Shown piece by piece: positions 12,947 through 23,265 of a DNA stretch of 64,000 nt. The stretch comes from Massariosphaeria phaeospora (lineage: Eukaryota > Ascomycota > Dothideomycetes > Pleosporales). The translations under genes and the position numbers were made by a program. The notes beneath the pieces were generated by a model that did not search any database, had not been told where the DNA came from, and was given only the letters and a program-made list of their open reading frames with translations. The stretch covers positions 276,788 through 340,787 of the forward strand of contig JAADJZ010000036.1 in assembly GCA_011032825.1 (NCBI GenBank). The letters run 5' to 3'. Position 1 is the first letter of the stretch, and each line of letters opens with the position of its first letter.

Positions 12947-14941
12947 TCAGCTTACTTCTCTGAGTCTGCTCCCATGCATGATAGAAGGCTTTTGCTTATG
13001 AAGACTGGGCGCCGACGCCAGAGGCACGCCGTTTGCCGTATTCCGCGCAATTTCCAGGTTTTGCTTTGCTTCTGGTACGCAGACGCCTACACTACTTGCC
13101 GTGGCTGTACTATCCGTACTTCCTTTCCTCGATATAACGCCGCTCTCTCGCAGTAGACCCTTGATGCCACCCGTCTTCCGCGCAGGTAGCTCTCCTTTGC
13201 CCGCTGTCGCAACGAAGAGGAAGTACTTCAAGTTTGGCAATGTGTGCCGAGTTTCCAGTGGCCGGATTCCAATCGTATTTGAGAGTATTTCGATGTTTTT
13301 GTTGAGCAGGAAAACCCCGTATTCGAAGCGGTAGCGGACGACGCCTTTCATGAACAGCGGGAACGTGCGCAGGTTGCTTTGACTACCGGTGTTCATAGCG
13401 AGAGGGTCCTCAATGGTAGATGCAGAGCCATTGACATTCATGGGATAGGGGAGAATGACGGAGAAGTAGGGCGATAACAGGGACAGCACTTGGGCTACAT
13501 AGCCCAATGCAGCTGCCGTGACGTCCTCCTTCGCATCGTCGAACTCAGTGTGGGTATTGGGTAGGGGAAGACCTCGAATAGTGAACGCAAGTGATTTTCC
13601 TGGCATCGGCTCAATGGGGAAGACTGTCTGTAGGTCTTCGCATATGCGCCTTCGCTGCCCGGCGATGTCTTCTTGGGCCTTGTCGACGAGCTGCTTCGTC
13701 TCGTTGTGTTTTTCTCTCGCTTCTACTAGCTCACTTTCCATCCTTGTTTGTAGTTCTCGTCCTGTATGCATCAACTCCCGTCGGCGCTGAATGTTGTTCT
13801 TCAACTCGTCGCGTCGCTTCCTGACTGCTTCTACACGGCGCTTCTCTGCGACAACAGCGGCCTGGACCGTCTTGAGTCGTTCCTCCGCTTCAGGCACTTG
13901 CTCAACTGTTGTCAGCGCTTGCCGATTATCCTCCAGAATTGATTCAATCTCTTCTGCGATTCTGTCCCGTGTCGACAACGCGTCTTGAATGCAATCGTCC
14001 AAAGTAGACAGCCGCATAAGTGCATCGTAGGATGAGGAATTGAGAACTCTGCCGTCTGGATGCTCTTTGGGGGGTGCAAGCAGAACCGGGCGATTTCTTT
14101 CTCTTAGAGGTAGATCCATGGAACTGGTGTAGATGCCGTCTGTCATGTAGAACAGTATGCAGTTCTGGGGCAGCGCGTGGTTGAAGCTTCCAAGAGTCTT
14201 CCCAATAAACTGCAACGACCGTAGCTGTAAATCGAACTCGAGCAGATACTGCCAGCCGTCCGTGTTCTCGTTCTTTGCCCAGGCTTTGACGGTGACTCTG
14301 TCCAGTCGCGTCACAGCGGGGCCGCAAGAGCCGAGATCGAAGAAGCGGAAGTTGGGGTTCATGGCCCTTTCCACGACTTCCGATATGTACACGGGCTCTT
14401 CTTGCGCGTCGACGTGGAGGGAGAAGAAGGTGTCGGCCATTCGATCTCGCGTGATGTCCTCCAGTTTCTTCTGCCGAGTCAGGAGGCTCCCACCGGACCA
14501 CTCCAGCGTACTGCGTCTGCGCAGTCCTTTGACAGGCGCCGGTCGGGCGAGCTTGGTTGGCGACGTTGGCTGGCTCACGTCGCCATTGCTGCGTCCGGCG
14601 GGGTCCTCGGAGGACTGCAGGTCGCTCGACGACCGCGAGTGGGCCAGTTTGCGGGTCTCGCGCAGGGCCAATGCCTTGGTGGGCGATTTGAGCGCGCTCG
14701 GCAAGGCGTCATCGTCGATGGGCCTGCCGCGAGAGCGCGACGGCGAAGGCGCGGGGGTGAGGGTGAGGTTGCGGACGGCGATGCCCTGTAGATGGCGGAG
14801 CTTCCGGTTCTGTCTCTGGTGTTAGCGGGACGTGGTCGGCGGCGGCGTCGGTCGGCGTCCTACACAAGGGAGCAGCCACGGACGCTCGCCCGGCGGTGGG
14901 GAGGATGCGGCCTGGTGCAGTGCCTGCTCACGGGCGGCCAT
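12947..14941 (-). CDS. vps38: UVRAG/Atg14-domain protein, probable Vps38
   Basis: Exons are 14941-14864 and 14809-12947 (646 residues). The long frame has no nearby ATG; a 54-bp intron (14863-14810, GCTAAC branch, GACAG acceptor) joins it to a short exon beginning MAAREQAL, giving ERPWLLPC-NRKLRHLQGI. That RP-LLP-NRKLRHL pattern is characteristic of fungal UVRAG/Vps38 proteins. A C2-like segment (residues about 60-240) precedes a long coiled coil rich in Glu, Arg and Lys (about 290-400) and a BARA-like C-terminal half. Vps38/UVRAG is a subunit of the class III PI3-kinase complex II with Vps34, Vps15 and Atg6, acting at endosomes and vacuoles. Atg14 is the alternative, being in the same domain family. 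Confidence 0.82.
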
Positions 14942-15346
14942 GCTGTGGACGTGGACGGGGACGTGGACGTGGACGTGGACGTGCAGCTCGGGAGTGTCGC
15001 GCCGTGGAGTCGCGGTGGCGGGTTCGGAGCGCGTTCAGCACCACATCGGCCGTCGAGGCATTACGCAGTTGGGGCGCGGGCACAGAGAAACGAGCAGCTG
15101 CGGTCCTCATGGTCTTGGGGCAGTTTGCGGGCAGCGGGCAGCGGGCAGCGGGCAGCGCAGTGAATGTGGAGCCGTCGCATTGGCCGGGGAGCACGCGCGG
15201 AATTGCTGCCCAGGTCCAGGTCCAGGTGCCCATTCTGAGGCCGTGCGCAGTGCCGGCATCTCTGCATCTGAACTTCACGCAAATTGGCTGCCCACGCCCG
15301 CTGCTCGCCAGTCCCTCCCCACGGCGTCGCCAGTCCCGCTCCCACA
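14942..15346. promoter_or_regulatory. Divergent promoter with short tandem repeats (vps38/mhr1)
   Basis: A 405-bp GC-rich region between two head-to-head genes. Directly upstream of the vps38 ATG is a GTGGAC hexamer array (about 14945-14983). Further on are four GGGCAGC-type heptamers (about 15128-15157) and three AGGTCC units (about 15211-15226). No TATA box is visible. Confidence 0.6.
14945..14983. repeat. GTGGAC hexanucleotide repeat
   Basis: About six near-perfect hexamer units lie immediately upstream of the vps38 start codon, so on the minus strand they are transcribed as a GTCCAC array in the 5' leader. Confidence 0.8.
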
Positions 15347-16994
15347 ATGCCGCGGTCGCTGGCCCGGCTGAAGTTCAAGCTCGCGCCGTTTGTGCGGCCG
15401 CGCGGGCTCGGTGAAACCCTCACCAGAGCCCACGTGCGAAACCGCGTCCCCTCGACCGACGTGCTCCGGAAAGCCCTGCAGCGCGAATCCGCCCCCGGCC
15501 GCCGTCTCAACCTCACCATCACCGTCAACCAGGAATGGAAGACGCCGCGCCCCTCGCGCAAGCGGGAGCAGGCGCCCCACACGGTGCGAGACATCGTCGA
15601 CCCCGAGCGGAAGGCGCGCACCGGCGAGCTCATCTACATCTTCCGCAACACCAAGTCGAACCAGACCATCTACTCGCTCGGCGAAATGCTGGATGTAGGC
15701 ACTGCAGCGCGACTCGTTGTATACACACGCATTGACTGTGCTGCAGAACCATCACTTGAAGCAGCTGCCCTTTCTCGGCAGACACTCCAAACCGCCCGTT
15801 CTGCGCCCCGACGAGTGGGTCCCACACTGCGTTGTTCGCTTCAAGACCAGCGAACAGGGCCACAACGCCTTCCGGAAGCTGCGCGAATTCCGGAAGTTGC
15901 ACGAAGTCTACTGGGACAAGACCAACCCCGAATGGAAGAAACTGAAGCTGAAGCAAAGAATGAACCGTATCATGGACCAGACCGCGAACACAAGCGCAGA
16001 CTTGGCCAGAGTGTTGCAATTGCAGGCCGACCAGGGCGTATGGCAGCAGGGTAATCTGGACGAGCAGCAAAAGATCATGGACGAGCGATGGCCCGAGGTG
16101 CTTGCGGTAGCCGAGGCTGCCACGTCGGGCGAGCAGGAGAAAGACACTCCCAAATGGTTGCTACGCCAGATTTTTGAGGTGGCACGGCAACTCGGGTTGA
16201 AGAGGAACCAAAAGGAGGAGAAACAGGAGCGGTTGCGAACAACCAAACGCAGCTACATCGACCGCCTCACGAAAATCAACAGCGCAGTACGCATGGCCAA
16301 AGATCGTACAATTGCCCAAGAGAAACTAGAGCCATTGACCGCGCGAGTCGCAGAGGTGGCCCCTTGGGTCGAGCAATTGCAAACGGAGACGGCCGAATTG
16401 GAGGAGAATTTCTGGGTGCGAGAACCCATGCCACTAGAAAAAAAACCATCGGAACAAGACGAGCCCGTGGACGAGGAAATGCAGATCGAGAAAGCGAACA
16501 GGCGCAGGCTCCAGCGACAGAACGACCACTTGCAGACTATCGAAGCGAACAAGCTCAAGCTCAAGCGACTCAGAGCGCTGCTGAAGAAGTCTCGGGCGCT
16601 CGAGGAAGAAGCCAAAGCGCGTGAAGCTGAAGCCCTCCGTGCAGTGCTCGACGGTCCACTCAAGAAAGAGCTCCCCGCGCCATTTAGTCCCAGAGTCGAT
16701 GTTATGTGGGCCGATCTGCACGATGCGGAATATGCGAGGGGGCATTGGCCCCCTGGCACCGAGCACGACGTGCTGAACCTCCGCGGCGCCTTTGCAGACG
16801 TGGCTATGATGAGAAGACAGGATTTTGACGCGAAAACCGAGGCGGAAGTGCGGCAGCTACAGGACGCCTTGCAGAAGCGCTTCGAGCCTGATCCTGAGCC
16901 CGAGGTCGAGGAGAAGCAGGAGCCGACAGGCATCTGGAAATACATACCTGAATCCATGACCCGGAACCCGTTCAGGCGCGCCGAAGCTTCATAG
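15347..16994 (+). CDS. mhr1: Mitochondrial large ribosomal subunit protein mL67 / Mhr1
   Basis: Exons are 15347-15694 and 15747-16994 (531 residues). The 52-bp intron (GTAGGC, ATTGACTG, CTGCAG) sits between SLGEMLD and NHHLKQLPFLG. The Mhr1 domain is clear: GELIYIFRNTKSNQTIYSL, LKQLPFLGRHSKP, LRPDEWVPHCVV. The N terminus is basic, fitting mitochondrial import. The C-terminal half is a long charged coiled coil (about residues 240-440), making the protein longer than yeast Mhr1 (226 residues), as in other filamentous fungi. In yeast the protein is a mitoribosome component and is also linked to mitochondrial DNA recombination and copy control; which role dominates here is unknown. It is divergent from vps38. 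Confidence 0.9.
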
Positions 16995-17408
16995 TGTTAC
17001 CTGTCTTTTGGGCCTCGAGTGCTCGACGCAAGGACTGGGTTGTGAAAGAGGTGTATTATACAGCATAGATGTTCGTTGTACTATATTTCGATCATGTACC
17101 CAAATATGGTTGTTTGATCATGCCTCATCCATCATCTTGTTGGCCACCTGCCGTTTTTGTACATCTTTATGCTGGCCGCAACAACAACAATACCCGTCCA
17201 CGTTCAAACCGGGTCCACTACTTTTCTTACCCCACACATACATTTTTGCACCTTTCCTTCTCTCTCAGCCACTATTTTACCCCTTCCTCATGACAGGACA
17301 GCCATCCCCAAATATTCCAGCGCTTTTTGCATGCTAACTAACCCACCCGAAGCTCCAACGCACTTATCGAACACGCCTTAAACACCATCGATTCCGTGAA
17401 CCGTACCC
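16995..17408. other. Intergenic region, no gene seen
   Basis: A 414-bp stretch between the mhr1 stop and the doubtful gene below. Frames in it are short and rich in pyrimidine runs. It holds the 3' flanks of two convergent units. Confidence 0.5.
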
Positions 17409-17900
17409 TCACCACGCCGCCTGTCCAGTCCAAACCCAGTGATGAGCCTGCACTTCCATTCGCGGCACGTTGTTCGGCGTGCTCACGTCCGGGCCGAACG
17501 GCAACGGTGTGTTGTGGACGTGGAACTCAGACTGCGTGAACGTGGTGGTTGTCGTGTAGAAGTAGTAGTAGTGGCCGTGGTAGTACATGACGAAGGGGTC
17601 GGCAAAGGTAGTTGGCGGGTTCGTTGGGTGGAGCACAGGAGGCGGTGGTTTGGCGTGGGTGAACTGGGTGTTGAAGAAGGGAGCTGGCGGTTTGGCGGTC
17701 GTGGGGGGCTGTGTCGCTGTTGTGGGGGGCCGAGTAGAGTGGGAGTGGGGGTAGGGGATGTGGATGTCGATGTCGATTTTGGTGGTCTTCGGGCGGCTGG
17801 GTGGGTAGACGGGTTAGAGGGTTGGATCATAGAGGAAAGGGAGGTCGCGTTCGCGGATGAATGCTTGCCTGTGGTGTTTGTGGGTGGAAGAAGTGCCCAT
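17409..17900 (-). CDS. Doubtful small gene, Pro/Thr- and His/Tyr-rich, with in-frame TAA or GC-AG intron
   Basis: From the ATG at 17900 (context CCACCATGGG) a frame runs RERDLPFLYDPTL, meets TAA at 17816-17814, then continues in the same frame for 134 codons to TGA at 17409. The second part contains PPTT repeats and FADPFVMYYHGHYYYFY. The stop lies inside a CTAAC that could be a branch site: a 72-bp GC-AG intron (17868-17797, AG|GCAAGC to CCCAG) would remove it and keep the frame. The product would then be 139 residues. Without splicing it is a 28-residue peptide or a pseudogene. I know no homologue. The 203-residue plus-strand frame over it is low-complexity and less convincing. Confidence 0.35.
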
Positions 17901-18594
17901 GGTGGCCGATATCATATGGCAGGTCGGTATGGTGGGAGGGTGGACTGGGCAGGATTGAAGATAAGTTACGGGTATGTATTTGATTGCAGCTGCTGCCTAC
18001 TTATCCAATTCTTTTCGAAGCACGGATGGACGCTAAATGAGGTTTCCTAGATTTTGTCACACAATATCCCCAACCGCACGGTTATGTCTTCGGACAATGA
18101 GACGCTATATTTGCGCCGTGCTTGAGCATGGACGCCATACTTGCCAGGCGGCAGGTGAGCTCTACACTTGGCGCTGTTGCCTGGCGTGTGTTGTGGTTTG
18201 TGTTTAGTGACGCCTGGAGCTTATAGGACATTGAGGTATGATTATGGCAGTGATGTCGCTTTGGATATCGGTGGCTAGATGTAACGTGGTTTCCTGGTTG
18301 ACATGATGTAATCAACCAAACACCGGCAGCCAGCTCAAACTCCGCAGCAAAAAGACATTGCTACCTCAACATAGGGATTACGCTCTGCATACAGAGGAAC
18401 GGATGGCCTATGCACACTCATCACCGCGCGAAGTTGAGGCCGCGATGATCCGCTTCAGCGAGGCGCCACGGCCGTTTGTCTCCACTCGCGTCCTTTCACT
18501 CATCACGATTAACTAGCCCGATAAGGAATGGCGCTAATCATGACTATAAAAGGCCTGCCGGTCACCATTCCTCAACAATACCTCACCCGCAGCG
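17901..18594. other. Intergenic region; TATA box for the BTB gene
   Basis: No gene is seen in most of this stretch. At its right end ACTATAAAAGG (18543-18553) lies about 45 bp before the preferred ATG of the next gene and looks like its TATA box. Confidence 0.5.
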
Positions 18595-19458
18595 ATGCTT
18601 CAGAAAAGCGGCCTTCACATGCCAGCGTAAGCACTGACTTCAAATCATTCATGCGATATTCTGACAACTCGTACAGCCTCGGCGACCGCATGGTCAATAT
18701 CACAGTCGTCAATGGCGGGGCTTCAGCGTCAGAGACCCATACAGTCCATAACAATCTCGTCTACACCTCTGGGTATCTCCAAAACCATCTTGCATCTCTA
18801 GACAAGAAGGTGACCCCGCAGCTGACTTTCCATCGGGGCCGTCGCCCTGTCTTCAATGTATACCTTCACTGGCTCTATCATCGAACAATCCTCACAATTG
18901 CGGAGCTTTGCCTTCTCAACGGCCACAAGGACACCCGCTCGGAAGCTGAAATCGCATATCACGACTTCGAAGATCTTGTGTTGTGCTGGGGATTCGGCCA
19001 CATGCTACAAGATGACAGGTTCAAGGACATGGTTATGAGCGCTATCGTGGGGAGGGTCAAGCATGGTAGCGATCAGGCTCAACTGGTACAGTCTTTAACC
19101 CCTCAGAACGTCAAGACTATTTATGAGGTCACCAGTCCAGAATCCCCGCTTCGAGCTTTCCTGGCCGATGCCGTTGTTCAGTTCGCCGTCCCGGAACAAG
19201 TCCAGTACTTTGGAAAGAACCATCCAATCGAGTTCATTTCCACCGTCCTGGTGAAATACTCACAAGCACTCTCCCAGGCTAAGGCCGCTTCAGATGGACA
19301 GGTTAGTGGTTAGACACCGAGGGTCGGATCTGACTTACTGACGAACATAGGTCAAGAAAGTGGCGTTCTTGAATGACACTGCATTTCCGGACGAGTGTGT
19401 CTTTCACGAGCATACCAAAACGAACAGGCCGTGCTGGCGCCGCGCTTTATGGGCTTGA
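18595..19458 (+). CDS. BTB/POZ-like protein, copy 1
   Basis: Preferred exons are 18595-18626, 18677-19301 and 19351-19458 (254 residues). Intron 1 (50 bp) has GTAAGC, a TTCTGAC branch and TACAG. It joins ATGCTTCAG.. to CTCGGCGACCGCATGGTC in frame, and the TATA-like ACTATAAAAGG sits just upstream. The alternative is an unspliced start at 18528 (293 residues), but then the TATA-like element would be coding. Intron 2 (49 bp) leads to a Cys/His-containing tail. The body MVNITVVNG, THTVHNNLVYTSGYLQNHL and LHWLYHRTI fits the fungal BTB-fold families, which mediate dimerisation or Cullin-3 binding. Specific function is unknown. A related gene lies 500 bp downstream. Confidence 0.7.
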
Positions 19459-19958
19459 TACATCCTGTTCGAGGTTGCGATAAGCAGTCTCAGGTGAACA
19501 TTCTCTAATTCAGAATTCGATGGAAAGGCCCGATCTAATACAGACATGAGCCCTTGGAAGTTGACACCGGACGGTTTTAGATGTCATTGCAAGGTCAAAT
19601 GAACTAGGTGGAATACTACGACCAATCAGAATACTCGAGACCTCCCCTTGAGTTTCACGCGCTTGTCTTGATCTTTCATTGTTTTGTGATACGGTCGTGT
19701 GCCTACGATCCATGTTTCCCACCAATGTCTTTCCAAGGGCCTCCTCCGCTACGGCGTAGCGGCAACATTACAAATAAGCGAAGACCACCCCGGGGCCCAA
19801 GGTCTATATAAGTTCCTGCTTTGTTTACTTTCTCGCTTTAAACCCAACCCTTCCTCGTGGATCCAACTGCACTGTCTACCAGCTGCACTGTTTACCGACT
19901 GCACTCTCTACCAACTGCAGTCTACCAACTAAACTGTCTACCAGCTCCTACAAGCACG
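19459..19958. other. Intergenic region with promoter and leader repeat
   Basis: This separates the two BTB genes. TCTATATAAG at about 19802-19811 is a likely TATA box for the downstream copy. It is followed by the CTACCA-CTGCACTGT repeat in the leader. The rest shows nothing recognisable. Confidence 0.55.
19864..19947. repeat. Imperfect ~16-bp tandem repeat in a 5' leader
   Basis: About five degenerate units built on AACTGCACTGTCTACC stand in a row just before the ATG of BTB copy 2. The units vary from about 14 to 17 bp. Confidence 0.7.
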
Positions 19959-20717
19959 ATGACATCTACCATTTACCAAAAGTCAGCCACAGCATACGTT
20001 CATGGCGGCTTCTACTAACGCTGCCTCAGTTCCACCCCGAAACGAACCATCGTGCGAGTCCCCAACCCGACCGATAATGACCCCGTCGCTTTCAAGCAAT
20101 ACCTCTTCTTCGAAAACCAGCTCACGAGGACTTCGAAATACTTCCAGGGGGAGTGCGGATCGCCGTGGCATGGTGCTGGATTCCGACCTATTTGTATCCA
20201 TGTTGCGAAAGTCCCGGAGTTCGATGCATATGGGTATTGGCTGTACACGAAACTGGTGTTCACGCCGAGCGATACTGGTGTGGATCGAAATGCGCCTGTC
20301 GAGTCCAAGGCTAAGCAAGCCTACGAGGAGCTCCTGTCGCTCTACTCCTTTGGAGATCGCCTCGGGGACACCACGTTCATGAACGTCGTTGTGGCCAACG
20401 TCGTCAATCGTCTCCGGTCACCGATAGGCCTTCCGCGCCAGTTCATATTTACTATGACATGCGACAAGGTCCAAAACATCTTCACCGAGTATCCGCGGCG
20501 TTCACCTCTACACAAACTCATCGTCGACGCGGTCGCGCGATTCGCCACGGAAGCCGATCTACAACACTTTCTCTCCAGGAACTACCTTGCTGCTTTCAAG
20601 GATGAGCTTGATCTTGCGCAGGGTAGGCAACTAAGGGAAATGCGAGAGAGCAAGGGTATGGATGCGAACAAGGGCGCGATGGACTTCGGCCAGGGCTTGG
20701 TTGGATACCAGCTTTGA
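19959..20717 (+). CDS. BTB/POZ-like protein, copy 2
   Basis: Exons are 19959-19981 and 20030-20717 (236 residues). The 23-bp first exon codes MTSTIYQ plus two bases. The 48-bp intron has GTCAGC, a perfect TACTAAC branch (whose TAA blocks the upstream frame) and CTCAG. Exon 2 reads STPKRTIVRVPNPTDNDPVAFKQYLFFENQLTR and later SLYSFGDRLGDTTFMNVVV, similar in layout to copy 1 (a variable BTB-like half, then a helical half starting near LYSFGDRL). It probably acts as a protein-interaction module; no partner can be inferred. The first exon ends in phase 2, as in copies 1 and 3. Confidence 0.75.
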
Positions 20718-21528
20718 AGGGTAAAGACGACTCCTGGAATCTTCGCACCTGGCGTAAGACTTTTCATGTTGTGATTTGAATATATCTCGGCTCTGTTGGA
20801 TATATGGGTTGGCGATATCAACGGATGGATCTCTCAAGACTCTACCGAACAAATCTAATGTGGGAGATGTATATTGACGTCTCAATCAGGTATAGAGCAC
20901 GCTGAATAATGATTAGCATTAGGGCCAACTGGTGGATATACCAATATATTATTAGTACACTACGACTCCGGCTTTTTCTAGCGATATGTATTGATTTAAT
21001 CGAGAGCTGGCAACAACCAAGCCGACAATGATTGAGCAGCGAGCAAGCAAGCGAGCCAACAAGCTGGTGTAATAGTGATGGATTTTGTTAATTTGGGTTT
21101 GCTGTGGGCGATAAAAGCGGAGCGGGTTGTTGTTTCTCAAAAGTTATCTACCGCGCATACGCCCTCCCTACTAATGCTCCAGACAGTAAAGAAAATTCTA
21201 GCGGAAACTTTCCAGGTTGATGTTCTTTCTACCAAGCCCTATTGTAACCAATATAGCCGTTGAAACCATGACAGAGTTGGCGCAGCGCGAGGGTCGGATC
21301 AGAAGCGCTGGAGTCAGGTCAAGTGAGAGGATTGATGAGTTGAGTGGGTTTTATTAAGCCATTTCTAAGAGGGAGCCTTAACTAGGTGGTGTACAATGCC
21401 AATCCCCAGGCATTCCAAATTATACCATGATACCTACAAGGTCTTGCGCAGTCACAGATTCAGACTATCTGTATCAGCCTATTTGTATCACAGCATTCAA
21501 CAATAGCACTCACTGAATCCATTCGACC
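20718..21528. other. Intergenic region, no gene seen
   Basis: An 811-bp AT-leaning gap between convergent genes. Only short frames without convincing composition are present. Confidence 0.6.
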
Positions 21529-22008
21529 TTACTCATCATTCAAAGTCTCCGCCACGTCCTCTTTAGGCCAATACCATCCAATCACCGACCCAAGCAGCAA
21601 CATCACACTCCCGAACATAACGCTATTCTCGACCTTCTTCGTCCTCCGCTCCTCCGCCGCCTCTACATCCTCCACTATGCCCTCAAGTATCGATTTGTCG
21701 TTCGGGAGCTTCTCGCAGATCTGATTCGCTATCGAAGGGTCGTCGTACTTCCGGCTTAGCGATGCGCGCAGCTTGTCCTTTGCTTCGAGGATCTTGGCTT
21801 GGGTGTAGTTGTAGCCTTGCGGGTACGGGTGCGGGTGCGAGTACGGGTACGGGCACGGGTCGAGGGGTTCAATGGAGAGGCGTCGACGTAGAAGGCGCAC
21901 AGGTGACGTTCGGAGGTTTGGTGGAGAGGCGAGAGTGCGCGGGCTTGGAGTATGGAGATTTGGCTTGGAGTGGAAGGTACAACGGAGGAACAGGCCTGTG
22001 GCGGACAT
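21529..22008 (-). CDS. Small probable mitochondrial membrane protein, unknown function
   Basis: A single-exon gene of 159 residues starting at 22008. The first 45 residues are basic and hydroxylated without acidic residues (LLRRRLS), which suggests a mitochondrial presequence. A short Pro/Tyr/His stretch (PYPYSHPHPYPQGY) follows. A helical charged segment then leads to a single membrane span near the C terminus (SVMFGSVMLLLGSVIGWYW), ending PKEDVAETLNDE. I do not recognise the family. The frame is intact and differs clearly from neighbouring non-coding DNA. Confidence 0.7.
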   Translation of the reverse strand: MSATGLFLRCTFHSKPNLHTPSPRTLASPPNLRTSPVRLLRRRLSIEPLDPCPYPYSHPHPYPQGYNYTQAKILEAKDKLRASLSRKYDDPSIANQICEKLPNDKSILEGIVEDVEAAEERRTKKVENSVMFGSVMLLLGSVIGWYWPKEDVAETLNDE

Positions 22009-23265
22009 GACTGCGGATGAGGTGGCAGTGTTTCTTTGACTCGTCGATATGCTTTAGTGTGGGGATAAATGTAGAGGAGTATTTACCGGCTGGTTTTATA
22101 TATTTGAAGACTGCGAGCAGAAGAGAAGTTTTCACGTAGAGTCCCGTAAAACGAACCCTTGTGGGGGAGTTATCTGGTACTGTGTTCGCGTAGGGGCTGT
22201 CTCAATGTCATGAACCTATCAACGATCGGAAGATGTCAGAGAGAAGTTTTCGCAAGCTCAAACTTTCAACGATGGGGCCTCATTTGATTTCAGCGTAAGC
22301 TGAGTGGGTGGTATGTTTTGTGGAGCGCACTGGATCATCACTGATTCGGAAAATCCTATGATTCAATTACTGTTTCAATGGGTGTGCAATCTTTTAGATG
22401 AATACCGTTCGGTTCTAGGTGGTATACTCAACTGACTGGAATAGTAGACCTTCAGTATTGATATCGTTGATCTAGCACAGAAAGGTTTCGCCTCTTGTGT
22501 TTGCGCAACTGTGGAGTCATCTCGACGAACCTTGGTCTGATCCCGAACTTCCAACTCGGCTTCAAAACAAGAGAGTCGCACAGGAAAAACAACGCCCGTG
22601 TCATTTCGGGTAGGTGCGGAGACTAGTCCGGATCCCGACTAGTGACCCGTCCCCCTGATGCGACATCATCGACATCAACACCTCGTGTAGCTGCCAATGT
22701 CCAACAATCCATCGTCCGACAACCATCTCCATCTATCACACGTACGTATGACTCTACCCAGCTGTGGTCTTCCAAGATGTGATCAGGGTGGTATGCTGAA
22801 CAACCTAATGGCCATCACTCGGATATCGTGCCTGCTTGGCCTGATAACAGTCGACACCATTCAATGTCACTTCATCGGCGAAATAAACAGGTTAGAAGAG
22901 GAGATCATACTGGGAAAGTAAAGTTGAGCTCTCGACATGTACCTTCGGATTAGATGGGGGTTCAATGTGGCGACATATATAGCGTCTTCGGGAACTGCAG
23001 CAGTATCCCCAAGTATACTCCACCTAGGCAGAGTATCATCGAATTTTTAGCGGATGGCTAGCAGTAAGATCTTCTATACTAATCTCACCTAACTGTAACA
23101 CAGCGAGGCAGTGCGTCGTACGAGTACATCCTTCTGCATGATTTACGCCCCGGGGGCCGAAGGTCTCAATGGATAAGCGACGCCGGCTTTAGTTAAAGTT
23201 CTAAAGTTCCCCACATTGTACTTCGCTGAACCACCAGCTTCAACACAAACGACCGTTCTTCAAGG
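22009..23265. other. Intergenic region, no gene seen
   Basis: A 1.26-kb gap between two divergent genes. The only longer frame (22697-22921) lacks splice signals or family features. A near-palindromic pair of GACTAGT motifs occurs at about 22620-22643. Confidence 0.55.

Noticed and set aside
17439..18050. 203-residue plus-strand frame
   Set aside because: Val/Gly/Arg low-complexity mirror of the proline-rich minus-strand frame; no splice or family evidence. Kept only as an alternative.
22697..22921. 74-residue plus-strand frame as a small gene
   Set aside because: No homology features, no signal peptide, no promoter-like elements; length expected by chance.
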